Below, piece by piece: positions 49,753 to 59,400 of a stretch of DNA of 64,000 nt (within the stretch, counting starts at the first letter, position 1; the number at the start of each line of letters is the position of its first letter). This DNA is from Picocystis sp. L7. Lineage: Eukaryota > Chlorophyta > Picocystophyceae > Picocystales > Picocystaceae. The translations under genes and the position numbers were made by a program. The notes under the pieces were generated by a model. That model searched no databases. It saw nothing but the letters and a program-made list of their open reading frames with translations, and was not told where the DNA came from. Where the stretch lies: positions 620,001 through 684,000 of the forward strand of contig QXJR01000011.1 in assembly GCA_020975725.1 (NCBI GenBank), given 5' to 3'.

Positions 49753-51831
49753 TCAGCGGAGTTCCCTGGTAAAAAGGCGCAAGGAAACGTAGGAAAGCGC
49801 ATTCAAAACGACGCCCATCACCAGAAGTCCGGCGATGTTGGAGGCATAGCTCCAACCAAACCCGCCGTTGGAAAGTATGTCGCTCGAGTTTATATCCAGG
49901 CCAACGGCACTCACCTCCAAGTCTCCTACGGAGAGCAGGCCGTTCAAATCCGCATTGGAGGTGAACGCCTCCTCACAGGCCGCCAAGATGGATGCAGATT
50001 CATCCATGCCCTGAACCTCCACGTTGCGATACACCACATCCGAATCAAACTGGTTCACCACCAGAGCCTCAAAAGCGTACCGCGCGGTGCACAAATACTG
50101 CAGCCAGGACACGTACTGGGATACCATGGAAAGGGGCACGACGTGGTTGGAGTAGATCACGTTGATCATCACCACCCCCCCTGCGGCCACAATAGCCGTC
50201 GTAACGTTTGGAAGCGCCAGCGAAGCAAGCACCACCGCAAGCGCGCTGTTCCAATGGTTCAGCCAAAGGGCCACAAAAGCCTTGAAGAAGGGCCCCGCGC
50301 CAGACCGGTAACCCATCCAGAAGTACGTAGGGGCCAAGAGTGCCACGGCAGAAAAGAAAACCACCACCGCTTCACAGAACGTGTTTGCAACGTAGTACGC
50401 AAGCGCCCCGTACATACGACTCTTGGACTCCTTGACGAAAAACTGCCGGTCCGAAACAAAGATGTTGATGGCCACGAAAGGAAGGATGAGCGAAACAATG
50501 GTCAGTGTGAAAAGACCGTTGAGAAGCTGGAACGGTCCATTGCCGGGCTCCATGAACGCCAATCCAAGCAAAGCCGCCAACAGCAGCATGCATCCGATCC
50601 GCCCCAAGATGCTGAAGAGGTCCCTGTAGTACTTCTGGATGGCACGGGCGGTGAGGACTCGCAGCTGGACCCGAAAGCCCGCCGGAATGGGGAGGTCCGA
50701 AGACGCGTATGGTTTTTTGTCCGAAGACGCTGGGGAGTGAACCGTCCTGTTTCGTTCAAAAGACGCTTTGGCTTGTAGCAGGTCGGCCAATTCTTTCATG
50801 GTGTTGCCCTGCATTTGTTCTTTCCCCTTCCAGTCGCTGATGCTGATCACTTCCAGTATGAAATCGCATTCGTTGAAGCCGGGTACATCTTTGTGGGGCG
50901 TGTACCCCAAGTCGGCGAACCAGGAACAGGCCGCACGCGGGTCACCCGCATAGAGCATGTGACCGCAACTTAAAATGAAAACGTTGTCCAGCATATCCCA
51001 GATCCTCTGTTGGGGCTGGTGGATGGTTGCCACCACGGTCACCATTCTTTCTGTTGCTTCCTTGCGCAGGATGGACATCATGTGCAAAGCATTGAAACTG
51101 TCCAGGCCGGTCGTAAACTCATCCAAGAGCAGGACGCTGGGGGCGCTGACCAGCCCCGCTCCCAGAGAAAGCCTGCGTCGCTCTCCTCCGCTGATGCCTC
51201 TTGTCAGGAACCCGCTGAAGTTGTATCCCCCGATGCGATGTCCGCCGATGCTGTCTAGCCCCGTGTCAAACAGGACTTGGCTCACCTTCTCCATTTGTTG
51301 CGCCGTGCTCAGGTGCGGTGCCCGGAGCTGCACGGTGAAAGCCAGTGCTTCGTGCACGGTCATGATGGGAATGAAGGAGTCCTCTTGCTGCACGTAGCTG
51401 AGGCGCCTCCCCAGGTCGGGGATCTCTGTGGGATCCCTGTCCTCGAAGCGCACTTCTCCGGTGATGCGTCCCAGTGTCTTCCTCCCCGCCAAGATGTCCA
51501 GCAGGCTGGTCTTTCCTGCGCCCGAGGGTCCAACGATGGCCGAGATTTGCCCCGGAAGGAAGGAGCCTGCACATTCGTGCAGCACGTGCTGTTCATCTCC
51601 TTCCTTGTCGCGATAGGCGCAGGAAACCCCTCCGAAGGACACCGGCATCCCTGGTTCGCGAACTCGTTCGGTGGCTTTCGGTGTCCATTCGAGCGAACCG
51701 TCACCCACTTCGACGTCGTTTCGCATCTCGGAACCGTTCGGATGGGTCTTCTCCCCGTTGGATGGCTTGCCTTCGTCTGGTGTGGATTGCCCCTCCCTCG
51801 GTCCCCTCCTGGCATCGGTTCTTTCTTCCAT
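49753..51831 (-). CDS. ABCG half-transporter, copy 3
   Basis: 692 residues. All nucleotide-binding motifs are kept. One 24-bp unit of the linker repeat is missing, so KKPYASSD occurs once, in frame. Met to Thr (LGYTPHKD) is another difference. Although its partner PKS is gone, the ABCG frame remains open. Confidence 0.92.
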   Translation of the reverse strand: MEERTDARRGPREGQSTPDEGKPSNGEKTHPNGSEMRNDVEVGDGSLEWTPKATERVREPGMPVSFGGVSCAYRDKEGDEQHVLHECAGSFLPGQISAIVGPSGAGKTSLLDILAGRKTLGRITGEVRFEDRDPTEIPDLGRRLSYVQQEDSFIPIMTVHEALAFTVQLRAPHLSTAQQMEKVSQVLFDTGLDSIGGHRIGGYNFSGFLTRGISGGERRRLSLGAGLVSAPSVLLLDEFTTGLDSFNALHMMSILRKEATERMVTVVATIHQPQQRIWDMLDNVFILSCGHMLYAGDPRAACSWFADLGYTPHKDVPGFNECDFILEVISISDWKGKEQMQGNTMKELADLLQAKASFERNRTVHSPASSDKKPYASSDLPIPAGFRVQLRVLTARAIQKYYRDLFSILGRIGCMLLLAALLGLAFMEPGNGPFQLLNGLFTLTIVSLILPFVAINIFVSDRQFFVKESKSRMYGALAYYVANTFCEAVVVFFSAVALLAPTYFWMGYRSGAGPFFKAFVALWLNHWNSALAVVLASLALPNVTTAIVAAGGVVMINVIYSNHVVPLSMVSQYVSWLQYLCTARYAFEALVVNQFDSDVVYRNVEVQGMDESASILAACEEAFTSNADLNGLLSVGDLEVSAVGLDINSSDILSNGGFGWSYASNIAGLLVMGVVLNALSYVSLRLFTRELR

Positions 51832-52201
51832 GTCCTTTTGAACACCCCTTCCATCCCCACCCGTCCTGGGGATGATCACGTGGGGTCGATGGAAGGGGGA
51901 TGGAGACGTCTTTCCCCTCCCCCCATCCGGCACCCAAGCCACCGTACCCTCGTTCCCCTACGGATCCAGTGGGGCTGGAGCTACGGTGGAGGAATGGGAT
52001 CACGTGGGTGCGATCCGAGGGAATCCACCGGGATCCCATCCCCCGCCCCCACACCATGGTGTCCCCACTCCGGGGACGGTGAAGGACACGTGGTCGGGGA
52101 TGGACCAGGATCCGCCCCAGATCCCACACAATGGATGCGGGGGATCGGATCGAATCCAGAAGAAGACCCAGAAGAAGACCCCCGTTTCGGGGGCGAAGCT
52201 C
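51832..52201. promoter_or_regulatory. ABCG copy 3 upstream region and deletion scar
   Basis: Carries the same CACGTG cores as the other copies up to the AGAAGACCC repeat. At about 52178 it joins directly to CCCCGTTTCGGGGGCGAA, which in copies 1 and 2 lies upstream of the PKS start. The flanks share GAAGA and CCC at the join. Confidence 0.6.
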
Positions 52202-52652
52202 TGTTGACCGAATAGTCTTTCTCAGTGGGTTTTGCGTGAGAGAGATCGATGATTATCACCACTAATTCACTACCTAGTATTACAGTTCCACCCACGAGCG
52301 TGCGAATCACCAAACACCAGGTTCCAAGTTTGACCGTACGTGTGTTCCAACGGTTCCAGTTGCCATGCCCTTCAGTTCTTCTCGTAGGCTCACGAGTCCA
52401 ACACAGCAGCAAGCGTCCACACTTCTCTCTACCAGTCCCTTCTGACACTCCACTGGAGTATATCAGGTGGGGGGCAGTGCTACAATCCCATGCAGTTCAG
52501 GATACCTACCACTGCAGACTTCGGTGATGGGGTGACCCAGTCCCTTCGATCCCTTCCGAGACTCGAAACCACTGGGGGTGGGAGTATCTTCGAACTGGGG
52601 TGACTCGAGTGAACCATCATGATTGTACCCAGGTACAGCCAATTGACTAACA
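52202..52652. mobile_element. Solo LTR of a retrotransposon
   Basis: A 451-bp insertion relative to the other units, beginning TGTTGACC and ending GACTAACA (TG...CA ends, imperfect inverted TGTT/AACA). It is flanked by a perfect 5-bp duplication AGCTC at 52197-52201 and 52653-52657. The undisturbed site in copies 1 and 2 lacks it. It has no coding capacity. The family is not identified; it does not resemble the Ty3-type element further right. It is younger than the PKS deletion, since it sits beside the scar. Confidence 0.88.
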
Positions 52653-53572
52653 AGCTCCCCCATTGGAGAGCCCTACTGGGTCCTGTCACCCCGGAGCGGT
52701 GAGGCATGTGGACGGTGGATCGATTCCTGCAGATCCGGTGGTCCGGGTCCGGTCACGATGGAACGATACGGTTCGTGCGGGTGCGGATTTCTCGGAGGGG
52801 TCAGACGAGGGAGGGGGGAAGAGGATAGGAATGGTCCGAGGAAATGCACGGGTCCGCGAGGGAGGACACGCGCGTCCAACCTCCATGGCCCGTGGAGGAA
52901 GAAAACGAGCGGAGGACGTGCAAGGGGGAAAGATCGCGGGTATCTGGGGTTCGGATACGCACATGTGCTGGGGGACAGGGTGACGTAGCCAAGTACAACA
53001 CGGTTCGGCCGATCTGCCCGGCTTTCGTACGACTTACCCCACATGGTCCCTTCGCCCCAAAGCGTTGTGTGGGTTGTTTCTGCTGCTATACAGATCGGGT
53101 CGATCGCCCCACTTGGATGGGTCGACACCCTAGGCTTATGGGAGTGGCCCGAATGCGTTTTGCAAGGGGGTGGCTCGTGCGCTAGGATGTCTAGTCAAAG
53201 TGCGCGGCCGCTTACTCGACCCACACCTGCATTAAAGTGCTTCGGTACCTTGGGACGGTACCTGAACGCGGGCCAAAGAAAACTACGGGCAGTCACGGCC
53301 TCCACACTGTGCAGCACTCACGTGCAGCTGCTATACGACGAACACCTAGCGCAACAACTGTCCGTCGCATCTTTTCTGCGTCGTGGAAGGAAAGGCTTGA
53401 AAGCACGATATCGGGACGACTGGACAACTGCACTTCTATTTCCCACACCTGATCATCAAGTTTCAGCTGTAGAAGACTACGGAAAGAAAGGAAGTCGACT
53501 GGTGGCTGTGTCAAGCTTTTCTGTGAGAGAGCATCCAAAACAATTCGCAGCTTGTCTTGATTTTCGACAACT
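52653..53572. other. Remnant of repeat unit and spacer before FG-GAP gene
   Basis: 52658-53003 matches the PKS upstream region of the other units, with many differences and short indels. From 53004 the sequence is unique and looks less GC-rich. A plus-strand frame 53043-53585 does not resemble a known protein. This presumably includes the promoter of the FG-GAP gene. Confidence 0.5.
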
Positions 53573-54991
53573 ATGCACTTCATAGCCTGCCTCTTGTTTG
53601 CTGCGTCTGCATGGTCCTGCCTGTTGCTTCAAGGAGTGACCAGCACAGATGCTAATGAGGATTCGTCGGCAACGACACAAGAGGTCCTCTGCTTGCCTCA
53701 CGCAAGCTTTAACGAAGGTCAATACCTCCTTGCTAGCGATGCAAGGCTTCGACGACGACCAAGGCCTCTTCTGATGACCATCGGTACGCAGTTTGGGACT
53801 AGATTTCCCTACTCTGCAGAAGCTCTACGGCGCTGGCGACCCTTTGCCTTAGGGGATGAACTTGGCAGTGCAGTCGCAGTGGATGGACCCATCATGGCTG
53901 CTTCAGCCTTTGCAGACACGAGTAGACAAGGACTACAGATCGGAGCGGTCTACACGTATGTTTCAGATGACGATGGAAAGACGTGGCAAGAGACGAGCAA
54001 GATTGTTCCAAGCGATTTCTCCAGATTTATGTTTTTTGGGCACAGAATTGGCATTTCTGGGAATGAACTTTTCGTCACCACAAGGACATCAAATGGGGGT
54101 CGAGACCTCACGGGAGCACTTTATGTCTTCCAGACTAATGACGGAGGGTACAACTGGGAAGAGACCCAGAAATTGACACCCAACGGGGGCGATGGTTTGT
54201 TCTTCGGTGAGAGCCTCTCTGTATCTGAAGAGTTCGTGGTGGTTGGGGCTCCACTGGCCAGTACCAGAACAAATTCTCTAGTAGGGCAAGCTTTTGTTTT
54301 TGCCAAAAGAGAAGGCAAGTGGGTCCAGACCGCACTCCTTGAAGCCAAGAACACTAAGAAATACTCCAGCTTTGGCTGGTCTGTAGCAGTGCATGGTACC
54401 ACCGTGGTTGTAGGGGCGACTGGGGAGAATCCAGAGGGTGTCTTTGATGCAGGATCTGTGTATGTCTTTAAAACTGAGGATCAAGGAAACACGTGGAGCG
54501 AAGTTCAGAAACTTACTGCTCCAGACAAGCAAAAGAGTGACTGGTTTGGTTATGCGTTGGCAATGGAGGAGGGCATCCTAATGATTGGGATGATCAACAA
54601 TCATGAACCCAAGGACCGAGAAGGTGTCTTTGTCTTTTGTTCGAGCAACAATGGGTATGTCTGGCGTCTCATTCAGAGATTGCGCCCTCATGATGCTACC
54701 CGTGGTCAAGGCTTTGGTCGAGCAGTTTCCCTCTCTGGAAAAACAGCAGTAATGGCTGCTGTTGATGATGGATACTACAGTCCAGGCGCTGCTTATGTGT
54801 ACTCAACCTGCAGCAACAACTGTAGCTCTTGGTGGTCAGAGACCCAGAAGCTGGTATCGCCAAAGCCTTCCATCAACCAGCAGTTTGGTCACTCAGTCTC
54901 CGTCCAACACGACAATCTGATTGTGGGTGCCCTTGCCGATGGAGTTCCTGGCAACTACTGGGGAGCACTCTTCACCTATGTACGCCATTGA
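53573..54991 (+). CDS. Secreted FG-GAP / beta-propeller repeat protein
   Basis: This 472-residue protein starts with a clear signal peptide (MHFIACLLFAASAWSCLLL). It then has about six to seven repeats of about 50-55 residues of FG-GAP type, for example FGWSVAVHGTTVVVGATGEN followed by GSVYVFKT, and FGHSVSVQHDNLIVGA. The repeats alternate hydrophobic strands with Gly/Asp-rich turns and W-E-Q-KL segments (TWSEVQKLTAP), as in integrin-alpha-like propellers. No membrane anchor follows, so it is probably secreted or lumenal. Such proteins are common in algae and often serve adhesion or binding roles. Its codons look less GC-rich than those of the genes left of 53 kb. Confidence 0.85.
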   Translation: MHFIACLLFAASAWSCLLLQGVTSTDANEDSSATTQEVLCLPHASFNEGQYLLASDARLRRRPRPLLMTIGTQFGTRFPYSAEALRRWRPFALGDELGSAVAVDGPIMAASAFADTSRQGLQIGAVYTYVSDDDGKTWQETSKIVPSDFSRFMFFGHRIGISGNELFVTTRTSNGGRDLTGALYVFQTNDGGYNWEETQKLTPNGGDGLFFGESLSVSEEFVVVGAPLASTRTNSLVGQAFVFAKREGKWVQTALLEAKNTKKYSSFGWSVAVHGTTVVVGATGENPEGVFDAGSVYVFKTEDQGNTWSEVQKLTAPDKQKSDWFGYALAMEEGILMIGMINNHEPKDREGVFVFCSSNNGYVWRLIQRLRPHDATRGQGFGRAVSLSGKTAVMAAVDDGYYSPGAAYVYSTCSNNCSSWWSETQKLVSPKPSINQQFGHSVSVQHDNLIVGALADGVPGNYWGALFTYVRH

Positions 54992-56429
54992 GATGCCGTG
55001 TGTTTGCAAGCAGGTCCTGAAAGCTATTTTCTTCAGGAGAAGTTGCCTTGCATCTAGCTTCGTCTGTGAGTGCATAGCTCTGCAATGTTTAAAACAAGTG
55101 CCTCACATATCGGTCATTGTATGCATACAATATGCAGTGTGTAAGTCAATCTATCACTTCCTTACATATCAAGCAAATCAGATCCAAAAGACTTCTCTCT
55201 TGGCTTTTCCGGAGTATCGGGCCGCGTCATGATGTTGGATTTATTTACTTGTCCAAAGTGAAATGCTGCTCTCCGTCGTGCTCCTCTAACGTGTGATTGG
55301 CACAGACTCGTGGGCCTACCGTCAAGTTCAAATTCAGCAAAGAGAAGCCACAAGGACATTGTGCTGAAGATCAGATAGCTTCTCCTCGGTTTTCCTTGGC
55401 CTGTGGCTTTTCGCTCTTCTGGGCCATGCACATATGCATACTTGTAAAGCGAATGGTTCGACTAGCGGCTGATCCCTAGTTGACACTAATGGCAAAGTAT
55501 CAATGTCGTACAATGACCTCCATCCATCATTGATCTAGTACATCAAGCATTGTTTGCTTTCCGAGCAGCCCATGGTTGAGTTCTGCTTCGTCCAAGTTGT
55601 TCATCTTGGATACTTTTGGTTGCATGCCTCAGCAGGAGTACAAAGCGGTGCATGTCGAGCTAGGCAAGGGGTGTGTATGCAAGGTGTTGAATACATGTGT
55701 ATGAATGAGCAAGAGAGTCAAGGTAGGCTGCTGTTAAGCCTAGCAATAGATGGCAAAGTAGACACTATTTGGGGGCCTTCTTCATGAAGGTCTTCCCAAC
55801 CCCCAACCGCATTGCCGGTTGAGTTCATGCAGCGGTGGGGACCCTCACAAAGCATTGATCCGTGAAGCTCCATTGGCATTCCGCAACGGCATCTGTCTTG
55901 GAAGGGTTCCTGAGCACCCAGATTGTGCTGTGTTAGCAAGATCCACAGAGGCGCGCTCGTCAACTCTTTGACTTCCGCGAAGCTACACAGGGACACATAC
56001 TCCATCTTAACCATCTATAAGGAGTGGGACAACACAATTGGAGGAAAAGAGGTTTTGGGCTGCCTTTGACAAGCCAAAGGCTCAAACACTGGTGCAACGT
56101 CGGTATCCCACAATTGTGACTTACATAGGGATGCAAGGACCCAACACTAGGCTTTAAGCACTTCCTCATGAGGCACCTGTAATGCTGGACAGTGTGTAAG
56201 GACTATTTGCGGTGCAGAACCTGTCTTCTGAGATTTACATGGTGTAGAGTGGTCGTTGTTCGACAAATGTTTAAGGCTCCCTTGCCTTGGGTGGAACTGC
56301 ATGAGAAGCGATATTGGGGCAAAGAACTAGGTGGCATTGAGAATGAAAGTGAACAGACTTGCCAGAAAATTAAAAGGCCAAGATTGCTTAGCTTGAGCAA
56401 GTAGTCATCCTCACGACCATTTGGTTGAT
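54992..56429. other. Gene-poor spacer
   Basis: About 1.4 kb that looks less GC-rich than the left part of the window, with only short frames on both strands. I recognise nothing. It may hold decayed mobile-element sequence, but I cannot show that. Confidence 0.4.
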
Positions 56430-59400
56430 CGTGTTGCATAAGGCACTGGCCTCCTCCTATGAACGAGGCCCATTTGGGTCCATATGGGACCCTGGCTTAC
56501 GGGTCCGAACCACCAGGGCTGCCCACTAAGTAAGGGATATGATACCCCTTTGGAATACAACGGCCTTATCGTTCCGGGATCAAAGCCAGTTTTCCTCGAG
56601 TCGTATTGAAGCACAGTCACCCCGATCAGAACGGACTTCCTGTAAGGGGAACCGGGGACTTCGATCTAGACAGACCGAAGGGAACCAACCGACCCCGTCC
56701 CTATCCACGATCGTGAGGGATGGTACTGAGGGGCTGGGCGGTGTCGAACAAGTGACAGCTCATAGTCGCCCCGGGGCGAGCGAAATGGACGGGCAGGGTT
56801 GACTCGGAGGAGGACGATGGCGGCTAAGACACCCCCTTTGCTCTGACTCCAACTGCTAGTGAGAGGCGGTGAGAGAGGTAGACCTATCGTCCCTCTTTGT
56901 TTTGTGATACACGTCTTGACTTTGCCTACCACCAACGCACCTCCTCTCGTCCTCTCCACGACTTGCTGAGACCTACGCGCTTGCCCAACCACCAGGAGAC
57001 CAACCTCGCTAGGCACCAAGCCTCGAGTCGGCAAAAGGAGGACCTCATCCGCAGGTGAGAAGACCCCGTAAGGGACCGGAGGACCGTCCTCTTTCCGTCA
57101 ATTCGCTCTCGTCCAAGGCACGTGTGTGAGCGTTCTACGCTCACGGACGCTTTTTCAACACTCTCCACGTCCCACACCAAGGGGGGCGTCCTCGGGGGGC
57201 CATTCTGTAGCGCTTGGGCGCCCACCTCCTTTTCCCGTGGCGAGCCGGCGTCGCCGGTGGTGGCGTCGGCGTGCGTTCGCGCTCGTTCGCTCGTGCGTTC
57301 GTGTCGCCGCGGTGCTCGAGACCGTGGGGCGGAACGTTGAGGAACGTTGTTGTTGTGTTCTCGTTCCCCTCCGCCGCAATTAATATTACATCTTAACTCC
57401 ATTGGGGAATCCGCCCGTGGCTAAGCCACGTATTTATCCGGTTCATCGGCCACAGAGCCCTTATTAGAAAGGGGGACAAACCGGTCCCTATTCGGGTTAG
57501 TCCTGGCCCTGCATCCGCCTAGGGACATGGCTAAGGAGGACGTCCCAGTGGGGGGAAGGCAAGGGCCTTCCTTGGGCATCCGAGAATATTCCCTCATGCC
57601 TCCCTAGTACCTCCTGGTAGGTAGCGAGATGCTGCAAGCGAGGGAACCAGGGGGCCTTTGGCCAATGCGGAGTGATCATGGTCACAAGGGCTCTGGGTTC
57701 GGCCTCGAGCTTGCCTATCACGGAGTCAATGAGGCAACAGGGTGGGTGTGCCCATAGGTTGCCAAGACTAGCCCATTCTTGGGCGAGAGCATTGGTCTCC
57801 CGTGTAAAGAAGGCCGGACATTGGGCATTGTTAGGCGAGGCAAACAAGTCCCAAGTGAATGGCCCGAATATAATTGAGAACCTCTCAAAAGCCTCACGAT
57901 TGAGTGCATATTCCTCATCGTCGAAGGACAACCTCGGCAAGACAGGTGTCTCGAGAGGGCTGGGCGCAACACCCTCCCGGACCACCATTAAGCGCAACTC
58001 AGCCCGATCGTCGAGTGGCTCTGGCGAGACGAGGGAAGCTTGGCTGTACACGGCCGCCACAGGATCAAATAGGATCGTGTGTGCGTCATCGGGACGGTAG
58101 GAGGAAGTAGTCCCGTCCGTCCACCGGATGACGTAAGCAGCGGGAGAAGATTTCGCCGCTTTTCGAAAGCGTTCCACAAGGCCAGTCCAAAACTCTAGGC
58201 GAGTTGAGCCGTCCATGAGCTCGAGCAAGAACCTTGCTTGCACGACTTGCCCAACCAAGTTCGTACTTGGCGGTTTCGCAAAGCGCGGTTTCCTTAGGCT
58301 AGTGTATGGTAGAGCGTACGGCCACGTATCCTTTAGGATGGGCCTCTTCTGGTGATAAAATTTGGACTTGTAGCGAGACACGCGACTCTTGTTACGTGCG
58401 GTGATGCCTTGCTTAGGGAAGTGCCCGAGGAGTTCCTCGATCTCACAAACGTGGTCAATGAGATCCGACGTTTCCTCTACGAACCCGCGATGTTCGTGAA
58501 GAGGGGCATCGGCGCTACAAGCAAATTGGACATAGTACCTAGGTGGAAAAGTGGTCCAATCACGTATGTAGAAGCGCTCTACCTGGAAACGGGTTTCCTC
58601 TGATCCATTTGGGAGAGGAACCGTTTGAGGTTCAGGAGTAAGTTCGCGATGGGGGAACTTTGAATGGTCGCTCTCATGCCAGGGATGCAGTCGTTCGATA
58701 TTGACTGTGGCGGAATGTCGAGTGCCGTCGGGTAGAACCAAGCGGTAAGCTCCCTTTGGTAACACCTCCCCAATGGTGTACGGCCCTACAAAGTAGCTCT
58801 CGAGCTTTCCTTTGTCCCTAGAGGACTTCGGACTGCGTTGCAGTTTGACTTTATCCCCGACGCGAAAGCGTCAAACCTGCCTTTGGCGGTTCAATCTATC
58901 TTCAACTTGTTTTTGATAGAGGGCGTGTCGTTTTTGCACTTGAGCATAAAGCTCTCGGCGAGCGTCAAACAGCGAATGGAGTCGCTTGCACGCAGGGTCT
59001 GCATTCTTTCTTAGGAGGGAATATGTCCACGGCAAACTGGCGTTTGTACCGAAGAGAACGTAATGAGGAGAGTAGCTTGTGACTCTATGCACCGATGAAT
59101 TGTAGGAGAAGGACGCTGTTTGAAGCAGCTCGTCCCACTCTACATCTGGCCGTGATGTTGCCAATGCCCGAAGGGTGGACAAAAGGGTGCGGTGCTGCAC
59201 CTCCACTCCTCCTTGTGTCTGGCTATGGTAAGGCGCGCCGCTTTTATGCTTGGCCCCGAGCTCGATCAGGAATTGATCAAAGAGCTTGCGAAATCGGGGC
59301 CCGTTGTCGGTGAGGACAACTCGCGGACTTCCGAACTGATGGATTACTCGGTCCATGAGCACCTTGGCAACGTCGTGCGTTGTCCAATCAGTGTGCATCG

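Larger units (their letters stand above)
46617..53003. repeat. Tandem unit, copy 3 (shortened and interrupted)
   Basis: Matches the unit from its left end to about 52178. It then jumps to the part of the unit upstream of the PKS start (unit-1 coordinate about 37296), so about 2.2 kb including the whole PKS gene is absent. A 451-bp solo LTR follows, then the match continues to about 53003, where it ends before the unit's right end. The stretch after the LTR is clearly more diverged than copies 1 and 2 are from each other. Confidence 0.9.

Noticed and set aside
52202-52652. The solo LTR belonging to the Ty3-type element at the right end
   Set aside because: I see no shared sequence between its 451 bp and the non-coding end of that element, so it is treated as a separate family.
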